DNA from: Gomphosphaeria aponina SAG 52.96 = DSM 107014
GTDB lineage: Bacteria; Cyanobacteriota; Cyanobacteriia; Cyanobacteriales; Gomphosphaeriaceae
Assembly: GCA_016903655.1 (NCBI GenBank)
Contig: JADQBC010000026.1
Span: forward strand, 1-35,726
Length of the DNA stretch: 35,726 bases
Reading direction: 5' to 3'
Shown: positions 25,570 to 33,365 of the stretch, one piece after another
How the letters are laid out: each line of letters begins with the position of its first letter
Numbering within the stretch: the stretch's first letter is position 1
Position numbers and translations under genes: made by a program
The notes under the pieces: model-generated
Database searches by the model: none
The model's input: the letters and a program-made list of their open reading frames with translations, nothing else
What the model was told of the DNA's origin: nothing

Positions 25570-25820
25570 TTATATTCATCTTTTTTGTTCAATCAATCTG
25601 TTTCTGGATTTTTTGCCCTTTATAAAAAATTACTTGATATTTGTATGACTATTTGATGATTTAATTCTGATTCGATTATTTCATCTCAAGTTCTTTTTTC
25701 ATAACCCCTTCCAATGATTATATTGGGATATAATTCTTTTGAGTGGATTTCTTAATGCAACAATTAACTTAGTATTGAAATTATTGAAATAATCAAAAAC
25801 TATTTTTTCCGTCCCTGAAG
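25570..25820 (-). pseudogene. Sulfotransferase relic on the opposite strand
   Basis: On the minus strand one frame reads EKIVFDYFNNFNTKLIVALR and RNPLKRIISQYNHWKG, the 3'-phosphate-binding segment of a PAPS sulfotransferase, before stopping at 25699. A shift by one base near the GGAAGGGG run continues the homology as GYEKRT, stop, DEIIESELNHQIVIQI, with more stops and then RAKNPETD. There is no P-loop and the upstream end merges with the toxin gene at 25850. This is a fragment of a once larger sulfotransferase, inverted relative to the cluster, so an inversion or insertion happened at this edge. Confidence 0.7.
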
Positions 25821-25849
25821 TCCAAATTAAGTTAGTACTTGCGTCCCCC

Positions 25850-26221
25850 TCATCTTTTTTCTGGCAGTGGAAGATGAACAATTTGGTCAAGATATTCCTC
25901 TATCATTGCCGCTGAAGCAATTAAAATCAACTCATCAAGAGTTTCACCAACAGTTAAATTGAGATTCAGAATTAAAATACCTGGTACATGACGACCTTGC
26001 TCGAGATGTTCTGCTAAATGAACTGGCATTGATTTACGGTTATTGGTAACAAGCAAAAAGCCATATTCTTCACACCAGCAGAGAATTTCAGGATCCAGGG
26101 TGCCTTTAGGAGGTGCGCCAGGATCGCCAACTGCCCACATTACATAATTGGGATTTTTTTGAAGAAATTGATTCTGATAGACTAAATCAACATTTTCATC
26201 AAGTAGATATTTCAGTGTCAT
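25850..26221 (-). CDS. DUF5615 PIN-like toxin candidate
   Basis: 123 residues. KYLLDENVDLVY near the start and LDPEILCWCEEYGFLLVTNN in the middle match the acidic-residue pattern of DUF5615, a PIN-like family (Mut7-C related) expected to be an RNase. Asp/Glu residues in LDENVD and LDPEI are candidate metal ligands. The ATG follows directly after the stop of the upstream gene (TAAATG), showing translational coupling with the DUF433 protein. DUF433 and DUF5615 genes are a well-known pair annotated as toxin-antitoxin. The stop lies in the border with the sulfotransferase relic. Activity is inferred from the family. Confidence 0.8.
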   Translation of the reverse strand: MTLKYLLDENVDLVYQNQFLQKNPNYVMWAVGDPGAPPKGTLDPEILCWCEEYGFLLVTNNRKSMPVHLAEHLEQGRHVPGILILNLNLTVGETLDELILIASAAMIEEYLDQIVHLPLPEKR

Positions 26222-26581
26222 TTATTTCAGGCTCGCCTCTCGCTCTGCTTTGAGTTCCATTAGTTTAACTACCACAGATGGAGGATTATGCCGTTGTTCT
26301 TCCTGCATTTTATGACTCCACTCTAGCCAGTCAGCTAAATAAGCACTAACTGCTTCTTGGTTATGCAAATAATAAAGAATCGTGGCGTAAACTTGCTCTA
26401 AAGTAATGGTACGATAGCTTTGAGCAATTTGCTCAGGTGTTCGCTGACGATGAATAAAATCATACAGGATGGTTTCTATTCCTACTCTGGTTCCTTTGAG
26501 ACGAATATCGTCAGCAGCATTGAACACAAAATAATCTTCTAATTCCATTGCTATTTTAGCCTCCTCATTAGTTAATTTCAT
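26222..26581 (-). CDS. DUF433 antitoxin candidate
   Basis: 119 residues. The core DDIRLKGTRVGIETILYDFI followed by TPEQIAQSYRTITLEQVYAT is the DUF433 helix-turn-helix-like fold, and YYLHNQEAVSAYLADW is its usual tail. DUF433 proteins are antitoxins of DUF5615 PIN-like toxins and probably bind their own promoter. It is immediately upstream of the toxin (no gap) and 21 bases after the preceding gene, so it belongs to the five-gene minus-strand operon. The first 15 residues and the last 30 are extra to the core fold. Confidence 0.82.
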   Translation of the reverse strand: MKLTNEEAKIAMELEDYFVFNAADDIRLKGTRVGIETILYDFIHRQRTPEQIAQSYRTITLEQVYATILYYLHNQEAVSAYLADWLEWSHKMQEEQRHNPPSVVVKLMELKAEREASLK

Positions 26582-26602
26582 GTCTATTTTATCATCTAAA
26601 TA

Positions 26603-27211
26603 TTAACTCTCAATTATACTAACCATCTGTGCAAGTTTGCCTAAAATTGGCTCTACTGGTGGTAAGAAATACTCACTCAAGTCAATGGTTACTGTTTTAT
26701 TTTCCAGCTTTAGAAAACGCCAGAGAGTTCCTGTAGTAATAACTCCGTAAATAAGAGGAATATTATTCTCAGCTTGCTCATTAAATCTCCAAGCAGCTAG
26801 CATTTCTGCAATACACTGTCCTAAACCTGTTTTTAAATCCTCTTTTTTCGCCTCCACTACCACCATAACTGGAGCTTCAATATATAACTGCTCTGGTGAC
26901 AGACTCAACAAATAATCGCAAGTTCCATTTAATCCTAATTCTGGCTCTACATTAAATTCTTCTCCTGAAAATAAACTTATTTTTCCATTGCCGATTTCTT
27001 TGACAGCAATAAGTAGGGGACATATTAATAATTCTGACCTTGCCTTTTCTGTATTTAAAGCAATTGCCAATTGTAAATTTCTGCTGATAAATTCTGCTAG
27101 ATATGGACTGGGAGCTATTTCTTGACTTTCCTCAAAAAAATTCCCCCCTTCAACTAAAGTTAAATCAAAAGTCTCTCTCACACTTTTAAGGGTAAACTGA
27201 CTATATGACAT
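26603..27211 (-). CDS. Unnamed protein with PD-(D/E)xK nuclease-like signature
   Basis: 202 residues. LNGTCDYLLSLSPEQLYIEA followed by VMVVVEAKKEDLKTGLGQCI has the order Asp, then Glu-x-Lys, then a Gln-containing helix, which is the catalytic pattern of PD-(D/E)xK nucleases. The family is common in cyanobacteria but has no established role that I know. The start is one base after the stop of the Uma2 gene upstream, so it is co-transcribed with it and with the toxin-antitoxin pair. Whether it cuts DNA is unproven; binding or regulation is also possible. Confidence 0.75.
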   Translation of the reverse strand: MSYSQFTLKSVRETFDLTLVEGGNFFEESQEIAPSPYLAEFISRNLQLAIALNTEKARSELLICPLLIAVKEIGNGKISLFSGEEFNVEPELGLNGTCDYLLSLSPEQLYIEAPVMVVVEAKKEDLKTGLGQCIAEMLAAWRFNEQAENNIPLIYGVITTGTLWRFLKLENKTVTIDLSEYFLPPVEPILGKLAQMVSIIES

Positions 27212-27212
27212 C

Positions 27213-27800
27213 TTATCCTTCTGCTCCTAAAATCTCTGATGCAGTCAAATTCAACTCTGGAAAAATATCAGACTCAAGAAGCTCATCACCCCGATAGGAT
27301 TTACCTTCATATAAACCATCCACCAGCTTCAAAACCGTAACCTTGGGGCTATTTGCAATAAAATCAACTAGCCAGTATTCAGGAATCCCAATCCCATTAT
27401 ACTCAGCCCGCTTGCGACGATGGTCAATTAATACAGTTCCCTCACTTACCACTTCCACCACCAGTAGAGGAACAGAGTCAGTTAAAACTGCTGAAATATC
27501 CAATATGCTACGCCATTGGACTTGCGTCACCACTGCCACATCTGGCACTCTAGAAGTTGCACCTCTACCTACCTGGGGGATTTTAACACCAATATCTCCT
27601 TTTTTAGACACCCAATCTAGTTTTAGGCGTTTAATTTCTGCCCTGAAAGCATCATTAATTAATTCAGAAATTGCCCCATGTTTCCCTCTTCCCAATGTCA
27701 TTGGTATTAGTTCCCTATCCTGAAGTTCATAGCAGGTATCTGTGTCATCGGAATAGGTCAAATATTCCTCAAAAGTTAGCAGTTGTTTAGTTGTAGTCAT
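27213..27800 (-). CDS. Uma2 family (DUF820) putative endonuclease
   Basis: About 195 residues starting [14 protein letters not shown], the classic Uma2 beginning. The catalytic pattern is RVPDVAVV, then [12 protein letters not shown] and [20 protein letters not shown], with the acidic pair and the conserved IPEYW segment. Uma2 proteins have a restriction-endonuclease-like fold and are abundant in cyanobacteria; their job is unclear. I chose the ATG at 27800 because it overlaps the stop of the upstream gene as TAATG; an upstream GTG-type start would add eight poorly conserved residues. It is followed one base later by the nuclease-like gene. Confidence 0.88.
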   Translation of the reverse strand: MTTTKQLLTFEEYLTYSDDTDTCYELQDRELIPMTLGRGKHGAISELINDAFRAEIKRLKLDWVSKKGDIGVKIPQVGRGATSRVPDVAVVTQVQWRSILDISAVLTDSVPLLVVEVVSEGTVLIDHRRKRAEYNGIGIPEYWLVDFIANSPKVTVLKLVDGLYEGKSYRGDELLESDIFPELNLTASEILGAEG

Positions 27801-28429
27801 TATCCTATCTTCTCCCTCACCCAAGCTCTTACTGCTCTTCTAATTGCCCTTCTACCTTCACCACGATTTAACTCAATTAAACTAGGTATTTCCTCAATGG
27901 GAAGATTGGGGAATATCAGACTATTTTCTGCTATTAAATACCTTTCTCCCTCCAGTAAATAAATAGTTAATTCTCCATTTTCATAACACCAAATTTCAGG
28001 CACTCCCAACCGTGCATAAATAGGAAAACGCGCAAGAGACTTGCTACTCAAATCAATTTCTAAAGCTAAATCTGGGGGTGGATCTTGATTTAAATCAAAC
28101 TCTAATTGACCGCGAATAACAGGTTCGTTTTGGAAATAAAAGCAATTATCTGGTTCTACCCCAGCTTCTCTAATTGCTCGTCGCCAAGTAGTCGAACCAA
28201 AACTTTCATAATCTAAGTCAAGTTCCTCTGCTAAATCTTGGATCAAAACCCCAATCACTTCTTTATAATATTCGTGTTCAGGTAAAGGAGTCATAATTTC
28301 TAAAGTCCCAAAATCATAAGCTAAACGAACACCACTGCGATCGCCTAAATCTAACAACAAATTTTCAAACATCTCCCAACTAATATTATTTAATAATACT
28401 CTATCAGCTCTAGGTTTTGTCAGCAACAT
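27800..28429 (-). CDS. Uma2 family (DUF820) protein, duplicate A
   Basis: 209 residues. [60 protein letters not shown] and [13 protein letters not shown] are the standard Uma2 blocks; the catalytic acids are in PDLALEID. It is nearly the same as the protein at 28939-29571 through most of its length (for example [16 protein letters not shown] in both), so one copy arose by duplication. Differences include [10 protein letters not shown] here against GDLVKDLAEE. It leads the minus-strand operon that ends in the toxin-antitoxin pair. A divergent promoter probably lies in the 52-base gap to the DUF29 gene. Confidence 0.88.
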   Translation of the reverse strand: MLLTKPRADRVLLNNISWEMFENLLLDLGDRSGVRLAYDFGTLEIMTPLPEHEYYKEVIGVLIQDLAEELDLDYESFGSTTWRRAIREAGVEPDNCFYFQNEPVIRGQLEFDLNQDPPPDLALEIDLSSKSLARFPIYARLGVPEIWCYENGELTIYLLEGERYLIAENSLIFPNLPIEEIPSLIELNRGEGRRAIRRAVRAWVREKIG

Positions 28430-28481
28430 CAGTCAAAATCTCCTATAATATTATTATCCTAAAAAAAAAGAACCAACAGCC

Positions 28482-28937
28482 ATGAAAAATCAATTACCAA
28501 ATAAATCTCTTTATGAAGAAGACTTTTATTTGTGGGTAAAAACAACAGCCAAACAGTTACGAGAAAGAAATATAAATCAGCTTGACTGGCAACACTTAAT
28601 TGAGGAGATAGAAGCATTGGGCAATGAACAGCGACACAAGGTAGAAAGCTATACTAAACAACTTTTGATTCATTTACTACTCTACAAATATTGGGAGCAG
28701 GAAAGAGCTAATTGTGGTAAAGGTTGGCAAAATGAAATAGCTAATTTTCGTGATGAATTGGAGTTATTACTAGACTCAAAAACTCTTTATAACTATTGGC
28801 AACAAAAGTTTGATAAAATTTATCCCAAGGCAAGAAAGCGAGTCCTCCTTAAAACAGAATTGCCCTCAGAAATAATACCTTTAACCTCACCTTTCACCCT
28901 TGAAGAAGTGCTAAATGAAGATTACTTACCTGAGTAA
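28482..28937 (+). CDS. DUF29 family protein
   Basis: 151 residues. LYEEDFYLWVKTTAKQLRER, LDWQHLIEEIEALGNEQRHK and LLIHLLLYKYW are the signature blocks of DUF29, an all-helical family widespread in cyanobacteria with no established function; the C-terminus (TSPFTLEEVLNEDYLPE) is also typical. It is transcribed opposite to the two near-identical Uma2 genes on either side, ending two bases from the stop of the second. A second DUF29 gene lies at 31250. Confidence 0.9.
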   Translation: MKNQLPNKSLYEEDFYLWVKTTAKQLRERNINQLDWQHLIEEIEALGNEQRHKVESYTKQLLIHLLLYKYWEQERANCGKGWQNEIANFRDELELLLDSKTLYNYWQQKFDKIYPKARKRVLLKTELPSEIIPLTSPFTLEEVLNEDYLPE

Positions 28938-28938
28938 A

Positions 28939-29571
28939 TTAATCTGCCATTTTCTCCCTCACCCAAGCTCTTACTACTCTTCTAATTGCTCTTCTCCCCT
29001 CATGCCGATTTAACTCAATTAAACTAGGTAACTCCTGAATAGGAAGCTGGGGAAATATTAAACTATTTTCTGCTTTTATATACTCTTCTTTTTCCAGTAA
29101 ATAGATAGTTATTTCCCCATCCTCATAACACCAAATTTCAGGAAAACCCAAACGCACATAAATAGGAAAACGACTCAAAGACTTACTACTCAAATCAATT
29201 TCTAAAGCTAAATCTGGGGGTGGATCTTGATTTAAATCAAACTCTAATTGACCACGAATAATAGGGAAGTTTTGGAAATAAAAACAGTTATCTGGTTCTA
29301 CCCCCGCCTCTTTAATTGCTCGTCGCCAAGTAGTCGAACCAAAACTTTCATAATCTAAGTCAAGTTCCTCTGCTAAATCTTTAACCAAATCGCCAATCAC
29401 TTCTTTATAATATTCGTGTTCAGGTAAAGGAGTCATAATTTCTAAAGTACCAAAATTATAAGCTAAACGAACACCAGGGCGATCGCCTAAATCTAACAAC
29501 AAATTTTCAAACATCTCCCAACTAATATTATTTAATAATACTCGAGCGGCTCTAGGTTTTGTTAACAACAT
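28939..29571 (-). CDS. Uma2 family (DUF820) protein, duplicate B
   Basis: 210 residues, near-identical to the protein at 27800-28429. It keeps [40 protein letters not shown] and GFPEIWCYEDGEI, and adds one residue at the end (VREKMAD). The DNA of the two genes is also nearly the same, in direct orientation, so recombination between them could delete the DUF29 gene. It is convergent with DUF29 (stops two bases apart) and divergent from the P450 gene. Function beyond the nuclease-like fold is unknown. Confidence 0.88.
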   Translation of the reverse strand: MLLTKPRAARVLLNNISWEMFENLLLDLGDRPGVRLAYNFGTLEIMTPLPEHEYYKEVIGDLVKDLAEELDLDYESFGSTTWRRAIKEAGVEPDNCFYFQNFPIIRGQLEFDLNQDPPPDLALEIDLSSKSLSRFPIYVRLGFPEIWCYEDGEITIYLLEKEEYIKAENSLIFPQLPIQELPSLIELNRHEGRRAIRRVVRAWVREKMAD

Positions 29572-29719
29572 CGGTTAAAATCTCCCCATAAAAATAATAT
29601 AAGAAACTATTATAACAACTCTAGAAAATAGCAAAGAAGAGGTTTACCCACTGGAGTAGATATAATTATAGATACATTCACCAAATTAGTCTTAAAGTAA
29701 GAAAAAAGAGGACAGAAAA

Positions 29720-31096
29720 ATGCAGCTAAAAGGGCCAAAAACTCCTAATCTATTACAGAAAATTCAATGGGTTGCCGATCCAGTAGGATATATGGAAACC
29801 GCTACCCAAGAATATCCTGAGATGTTTGTCGCTAAAGTAGTGGGTTTGGGAGATTCTCTCATATTCGTCAATAATCCCCAGGCAATTCAGGAAATTTTAA
29901 CCAATGATCGCCAAAAATATACTGCTCCAGGTGAATTTAATAAAATTTTGACACCTTTAATTGGGGACTACTCGGTGATTATGTTAGAAGGCGATCGCCA
30001 TAAGGAGCGCAGAAAACTGATTATGCCTTCTTTTCATGGCGATCGCATGAAAAACTACGGTGAGTTAATCATTAGATTAACAGAGAAAGTTATCAGTGAA
30101 TTACCAACAGATCAACCTTTTTCTGCCAGGACTGCGATGCAGGAAATTTCCCTGCAAGTTATTTTAGAGGCGGTTTTTGGGCTGCATGAGGGAGAGTTGT
30201 GTCAAAAACTCAAGCATTTTGTGGCTTTAATGTCCGATTTATTTCAATCTCCTTTAACTTCTGCTTTCCTTTTTTTCCCATTCCTGCAAAAAGATTTAGG
30301 TGCGTGGAGTCCCTGGGGCTACTTTGTACGTCAAAGGCAACAAATTGATGAACTGCTCTATGCTGAAATAGAAACTCGCCGTTCTCAACCAGATCCAAAT
30401 CGCACAGATATCCTCTCACTCCTAATGTCAGCCAGGGATGAAGCGGGAAACCCCATGACTGATCGGGAGTTGCGCGATGAGTTAATGACTCTCCTATTTG
30501 CTGGACACGAAACCACCGCCACCGCAATGGCTTGGGGATTATACTGGACGCATCATGTACCAGGAGTTAGGGAAAAACTCCTTGAAGAGTTGGATACTTT
30601 GGGTGAATCACCAGATCCTATGAGCATTTTCCGACTCCCCTATCTTACTGCTGTGTGTAACGAAACCCTGCGCATTCATCCAGTGGGGATGTTAACTTTT
30701 CCGAGATTAGTGAAAGAAAAAATAGAGCTACTGGGGCAGGAGTTGGAAGCAGGTCAAATCCTGGTGGGCTGTATTTATTTGTTGCATCAGCGAGAAGATT
30801 TATACCCCAATCCAAAACAGTTTAAACCAGAGAGGTTTTTAGAGCGGCAATTTTCCCCTTATGAATTTATGCCTTTTGGCGGGGGAGTGCGTCGTTGTAT
30901 GGGGGAAGCTTTGGCAATATTTGAAATGAAGTTGGTGTTGGCAACAATTTTATCCCATTATCAACTAGCTTTAGCTGACAAAAAACCAGAAAAACCCCAA
31001 CGTCGTGGTGTAACTCTTGCTCAAGCTAATGGAGTAAAGATGGTGCTAAAGGGGGAAAGAATTGCGCAAAAACAACCTGTTGCTAGTGTTGTTTAA
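29720..31096 (+). CDS. Cytochrome P450, CYP110-like
   Basis: 458 residues. The I-helix oxygen-binding motif AGHETTATA is near residue 260, the K-helix ExxR is ETLR near 314, and the haem loop FMPFGGGVRRCMG puts the thiolate Cys at about 393. The start (LKGPKTPNLLQKIQWVADPV) and SVIMLEGDRHKERRKLIMPS fit the cyanobacterial CYP110 family, soluble monooxygenases thought to act on fatty acids, alkanes or terpenoids. No membrane anchor is present. No ferredoxin or reductase gene is adjacent, so it would use cellular redox partners. GAGG lies about ten bases before the ATG. It has no clear link to the surrounding defence-like genes. Confidence 0.95.
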   Translation: MQLKGPKTPNLLQKIQWVADPVGYMETATQEYPEMFVAKVVGLGDSLIFVNNPQAIQEILTNDRQKYTAPGEFNKILTPLIGDYSVIMLEGDRHKERRKLIMPSFHGDRMKNYGELIIRLTEKVISELPTDQPFSARTAMQEISLQVILEAVFGLHEGELCQKLKHFVALMSDLFQSPLTSAFLFFPFLQKDLGAWSPWGYFVRQRQQIDELLYAEIETRRSQPDPNRTDILSLLMSARDEAGNPMTDRELRDELMTLLFAGHETTATAMAWGLYWTHHVPGVREKLLEELDTLGESPDPMSIFRLPYLTAVCNETLRIHPVGMLTFPRLVKEKIELLGQELEAGQILVGCIYLLHQREDLYPNPKQFKPERFLERQFSPYEFMPFGGGVRRCMGEALAIFEMKLVLATILSHYQLALADKKPEKPQRRGVTLAQANGVKMVLKGERIAQKQPVASVV

Positions 31097-31249
31097 AGCC
31101 AGGTGTTTGATTAATTAGAAAATCCATTGATAAATAGTAGGTTGCAAAAATTACTCCGAATAAACCTACTATTTATTACTCGAGGGGTGGAAAAAGGCGT
31201 AGGTCAAAGCTCTAATCAAAAGACAAATTTTTTGCCAAAAATTAATACT

Positions 31250-31687
31250 ATGAAAACACAACTTTATGAAACAGATTTTTATGCTTGGACTTTGGAGCAA
31301 GTAAAGATTTTACAAGAAGGCAAACTAAATCAACTTGATGTTTTAAATTTAATTGAGGAGATTGAATCTTTGGGTAAGCAAGAAAGGCAAGAGTTGAGAA
31401 ACCGACTGGGGATTTTGATTAGCCATCTCTTAAAATGGGAATATCAAAAACATAAACAGAGTAATAGTTGGAAAGCAACAATTAGAGAACAACGCCGTCG
31501 GATTAAAGAACATCTTGAAGATAATCCCAGTTTAAAATCATATTTATCTGAAGCAATTGTTTCTGCATATCAAGATGGTAGAGATTTAGCAATTCAGGAA
31601 ACTAACTTACCTGATGAAACTTTCCCCGCCGAAAATCCCTATAGTATTTCCCAAATTCTCGATCCTGCTGTTTTACCTCTTCAATAA
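31250..31687 (+). CDS. DUF29 family protein (second)
   Basis: 145 residues from the ATG at 31250. LYETDFYAWTLEQVKILQEG, LDVLNLIEEIESLGKQERQE and LISHLLKWEYQKHKQ are the DUF29 blocks; DETFPAENPYSISQILD is the usual ending. A longer frame with a TTG start at 31127 would add 41 residues that do not look like the family, so I reject it. It is more diverged from the DUF29 protein at 28482 than a recent duplicate would be. It stands alone downstream of the P450 gene; function unknown. Confidence 0.88.
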   Translation: MKTQLYETDFYAWTLEQVKILQEGKLNQLDVLNLIEEIESLGKQERQELRNRLGILISHLLKWEYQKHKQSNSWKATIREQRRRIKEHLEDNPSLKSYLSEAIVSAYQDGRDLAIQETNLPDETFPAENPYSISQILDPAVLPLQ

Positions 31688-31775
31688 TAACTATAATATT
31701 GGCTCTTCGGGCGATCGCTTGAGTAAAAAAAAGGCTTTGACTAATTAGCTTACATTCATTCAAATTAAAAACAAA

Positions 31776-31965
31776 ATGGAAATTTATCTTGTCAGAATTT
31801 GTCAGAAAACTCATCTTAAAGAACAAAAAAGCGATTTCGCTTATTGGCAAACCCAATCCTATCAAACACGACTTGACACAACCCTTAAAAATCCGTCAAG
31901 AATATCATCAATGGAAAAATAATAATGCTGAATCAAGAATTAAAAGAGTTTATACAGTTACCTAA
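31776..31965 (+). pseudogene. Frameshifted small helical protein (toxin-antitoxin-like partner)
   Basis: From the ATG at 31776 one frame reads KEQKSDFAYWQTQSYQTRLD through TTLK; a one-base shift at CTTAAAAATCC, near 31890, is needed to continue IRQEYHQWKNNNAESRIKRV to a stop at 31963. The combined product, YWQ...RL...IRQEYHQW...RIKRVYTV, resembles a small cyanobacterial protein family often placed next to nucleotidyltransferase or PIN genes. With the frame broken in an A5 run it is either a recent pseudogene or a sequencing error. No partner gene remains beside it. Confidence 0.55.
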
Positions 31966-32031
31966 ACTATCTGCTTTCTCATAAGATATAATGAGATTCA
32001 AGAATGGCAAAGAAATAACAGGGAGTCAGCT

Positions 32032-32304
32032 ATGCAAGTCATCCTTTTAAGTCGCGAAGAGGTTGCACGGCGTGCAAAACATTTGTATGAGAGCGCTATT
32101 CCTCAGCAAGTGGAAACAGAAGATAACATCGGTAAAATGGTAATTATTGATATTGAAACAGGTGACTATGAAATTGACGCAACTGGATTGAAAGCAGCAC
32201 GAAATCTAAGTAAAAAGCATCCAAATGCCAGGTTATTCGGTATTCGTATTGGATACAATGTTGCTGTTTCTTTTGGTAGTGTTATGGAGCGTGTTTATAA
32301 GTGA
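32032..32304 (+). CDS. Small conserved protein coupled to an aspartic-protease-like gene
   Basis: 90 residues with a good ribosome site (GGGAG before the ATG). ARRAKHLYESAIPQQVETED, IGKMVIIDIETGDYEIDATG and HPNARLFGIRIGYNVAVSFG are characteristic of a small cyanobacterial family whose gene usually lies directly before a clan AA (retropepsin-like) protein. Here the next frame begins inside its stop codon (GTGA overlap at 32301), so the pairing is kept. Its role is not known; the arrangement recalls toxin-antitoxin pairs. Confidence 0.8.
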   Translation: MQVILLSREEVARRAKHLYESAIPQQVETEDNIGKMVIIDIETGDYEIDATGLKAARNLSKKHPNARLFGIRIGYNVAVSFGSVMERVYK

Positions 32305-32498
32305 TTTCTAGAGTTGTACCTAATAATAATTTATTCGTAAATTTGACATTCCTACTCCCAAATGGAGCGAGTTTATCCATTGAGTTTGTCATAGATACAG
32401 GGTTTACTGACCATCTCTGTTTACCTCCAGAAACTGTTTCATTGCCGCTCAAAATATTATCCCGCAAGATTTGCTCAAAAAACAGTTATTATTACTAA
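32301..32498 (+). pseudogene. Truncated clan AA aspartic-protease-like gene
   Basis: 65 residues from the GTG at 32301. LSIEFVIDTGFTDHLCLPPE carries the catalytic D-T-G of a retropepsin-like fold and the hydrophobic run after it. The family is about 120 residues long and ends with a second conserved block (a GRRPLLGTALL-type strand) that is absent here. After about residue 50 the sequence changes to unrelated residues (KILSRKICSKNSYYY), so a deletion near 32450 removed the second half. A retropepsin acts as a dimer, and this half-length product would not fold. Another open stretch (NIIPQDLLKKQL) in a different frame follows the junction, from an unknown gene. Confidence 0.65.
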
Positions 32499-32520
32499 TA
32501 AAAGTGACAATGAGTTAAAT

Positions 32521-32682
32521 ATGAAGATTAATATTTCATTATCCCCTGAACAAGAAAAGTTTATTCAAACACAAGTGAATAGTGGCAGCTTTACTTCCCC
32601 CAATGAAGTAATTAGTGAAGCTCTAGAGTTTTTTGCAGCATATCAACGTCAGAACCAGCAATTTTATTTATTGCAAAAATAA
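32521..32682 (+). CDS. Short ParD-like (ribbon-helix-helix) antitoxin, orphan
   Basis: 53 residues. MKINISLSPEQEKFIQTQVN begins with the short DNA-contacting strand of a ribbon-helix-helix protein, and FTSPNEVISEALEFFAAYQR is the conserved ParD second helix. Typical ParD antitoxins are about 80 residues, the C-terminal half wrapping the ParE toxin; here the protein ends after QFYLLQK, so the toxin-binding tail is missing and no ParE gene follows. Either it is a solitary regulator or the remnant of a decayed pair. Confidence 0.65.
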   Translation: MKINISLSPEQEKFIQTQVNSGSFTSPNEVISEALEFFAAYQRQNQQFYLLQK

Positions 32683-32711
32683 CTTAATTCAAAAGATTGC
32701 TACAAGCTCCT

Positions 32712-33158
32712 ATGACAATAACTATTAAGCTAATTTTCATTGACAGTGCCGCTTATCATGCTGCTTTATTACTACGCGAACAGGTATTGAGAAAGCCTCT
32801 GGGACTTGAATTAAACGAAAGTGACCTGGCTAATGAGATTAATGAGTACCATTTAGCTGCTTTTGATCAGGAAAAACTGGTGGGCTGCGTCTCCCTTCGA
32901 CCAATTAACTCATCTATAATCAAGCTAAGACAAATGGCTGTTGAGCCTACTTATCAGCGTAAAGGCATTGGTCGCCAACTGCTTGACTATGCAGAGAAAA
33001 TTACCCTCTCCCAAGGTTTTAGAGAGATTGAACTGCACGCGAGGTATGAGGCAAAAGGTTTTTATGAAAAACTAGGTTATCAAGCACATGGAAAATTCTT
33101 CATCGAGGTCACAATTCCCCATATTTTAATGAAGAAAACCATTCATAAGAGTAAGTAG
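32712..33158 (+). CDS. GNAT family N-acetyltransferase
   Basis: 148 residues. LRQMAVEPTYQRKGIGRQLL is GNAT motif A with the acetyl-CoA pyrophosphate loop (QRKGIG), and ELHARYEAKGFYEKLGYQAH is motif B with the usual tail. LVGCVSLRP is the beta-4 strand before it. The enzyme transfers an acetyl group from acetyl-CoA to an amine; substrate not predictable. I chose the ATG at 32712; a TTG at 32697 adds five residues without a ribosome site. Palindromic repeats follow its stop and may end transcription. Confidence 0.9.
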   Translation: MTITIKLIFIDSAAYHAALLLREQVLRKPLGLELNESDLANEINEYHLAAFDQEKLVGCVSLRPINSSIIKLRQMAVEPTYQRKGIGRQLLDYAEKITLSQGFREIELHARYEAKGFYEKLGYQAHGKFFIEVTIPHILMKKTIHKSK

Positions 33159-33164
33159 GTAAGC

Positions 33165-33191
33165 AGACAAGGAGCCCCGCGCCCCTTGTCT
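33165..33191 (+). terminator. Repeat hairpin AGACAAGG/CCTTGTCT after the GNAT gene
   Basis: Eight-base perfect arms with a GC-rich loop, beginning seven bases after the GNAT stop. A sister hairpin lies at 4447-4467, and the start of the pattern recurs near 34795. It is probably a dispersed repeat that may also act as a terminator; it has no T tract. Confidence 0.45.
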
Positions 33192-33197
33192 CAATTA

Positions 33198-33217
33198 ATA
33201 GACCAATGAGCGAAATT
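33198..33217 (+). repeat. Direct repeat AATAGACCAATGAGCGAAA, copy 1
   Basis: The 19-base string AATAGACCAATGAGCGAAA recurs at about 34889-34907 in the same orientation, both times next to palindromic repeats. It is part of a composite intergenic repeat. Confidence 0.6.
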
Positions 33218-33234
33218 ACGAAAAGCTGTGATCT

Positions 33235-33277
33235 TGAGCGCAAGCGTTGGATCTCGGAGATCCTTTGCTGGCGCTCA
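33235..33277. repeat. Nested palindrome (TGAGCGC...GCGCTCA around GGATCTC-G-GAGATCC)
   Basis: The outer arms TGAGCGC/GCGCTCA (33235-33241, 33271-33277) enclose a perfect inner hairpin GGATCTC G GAGATCC at 33249-33263. A T-run follows (AGATTTTCCC). It lies between convergent genes, so a bidirectional terminator role is plausible. Confidence 0.5.
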
Positions 33278-33365
33278 GATTTTCCCTTGAGGTCTAATAC
33301 AAAAAAAACCTAAATGGTGCGTTACGGCGATCAGTGAGCGTCGCAATTTCGCATTACAACATACT

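Noticed and set aside
29600-29719. P450 promoter from a TATAAT at 29661
   Set aside because: No matching -35 at a proper distance; AT-rich region gives such hexamers by chance.
31127-31249. N-terminal extension of the second DUF29 protein from a TTG start
   Set aside because: Extension does not resemble the family and the ATG at 31250 aligns with the usual start.
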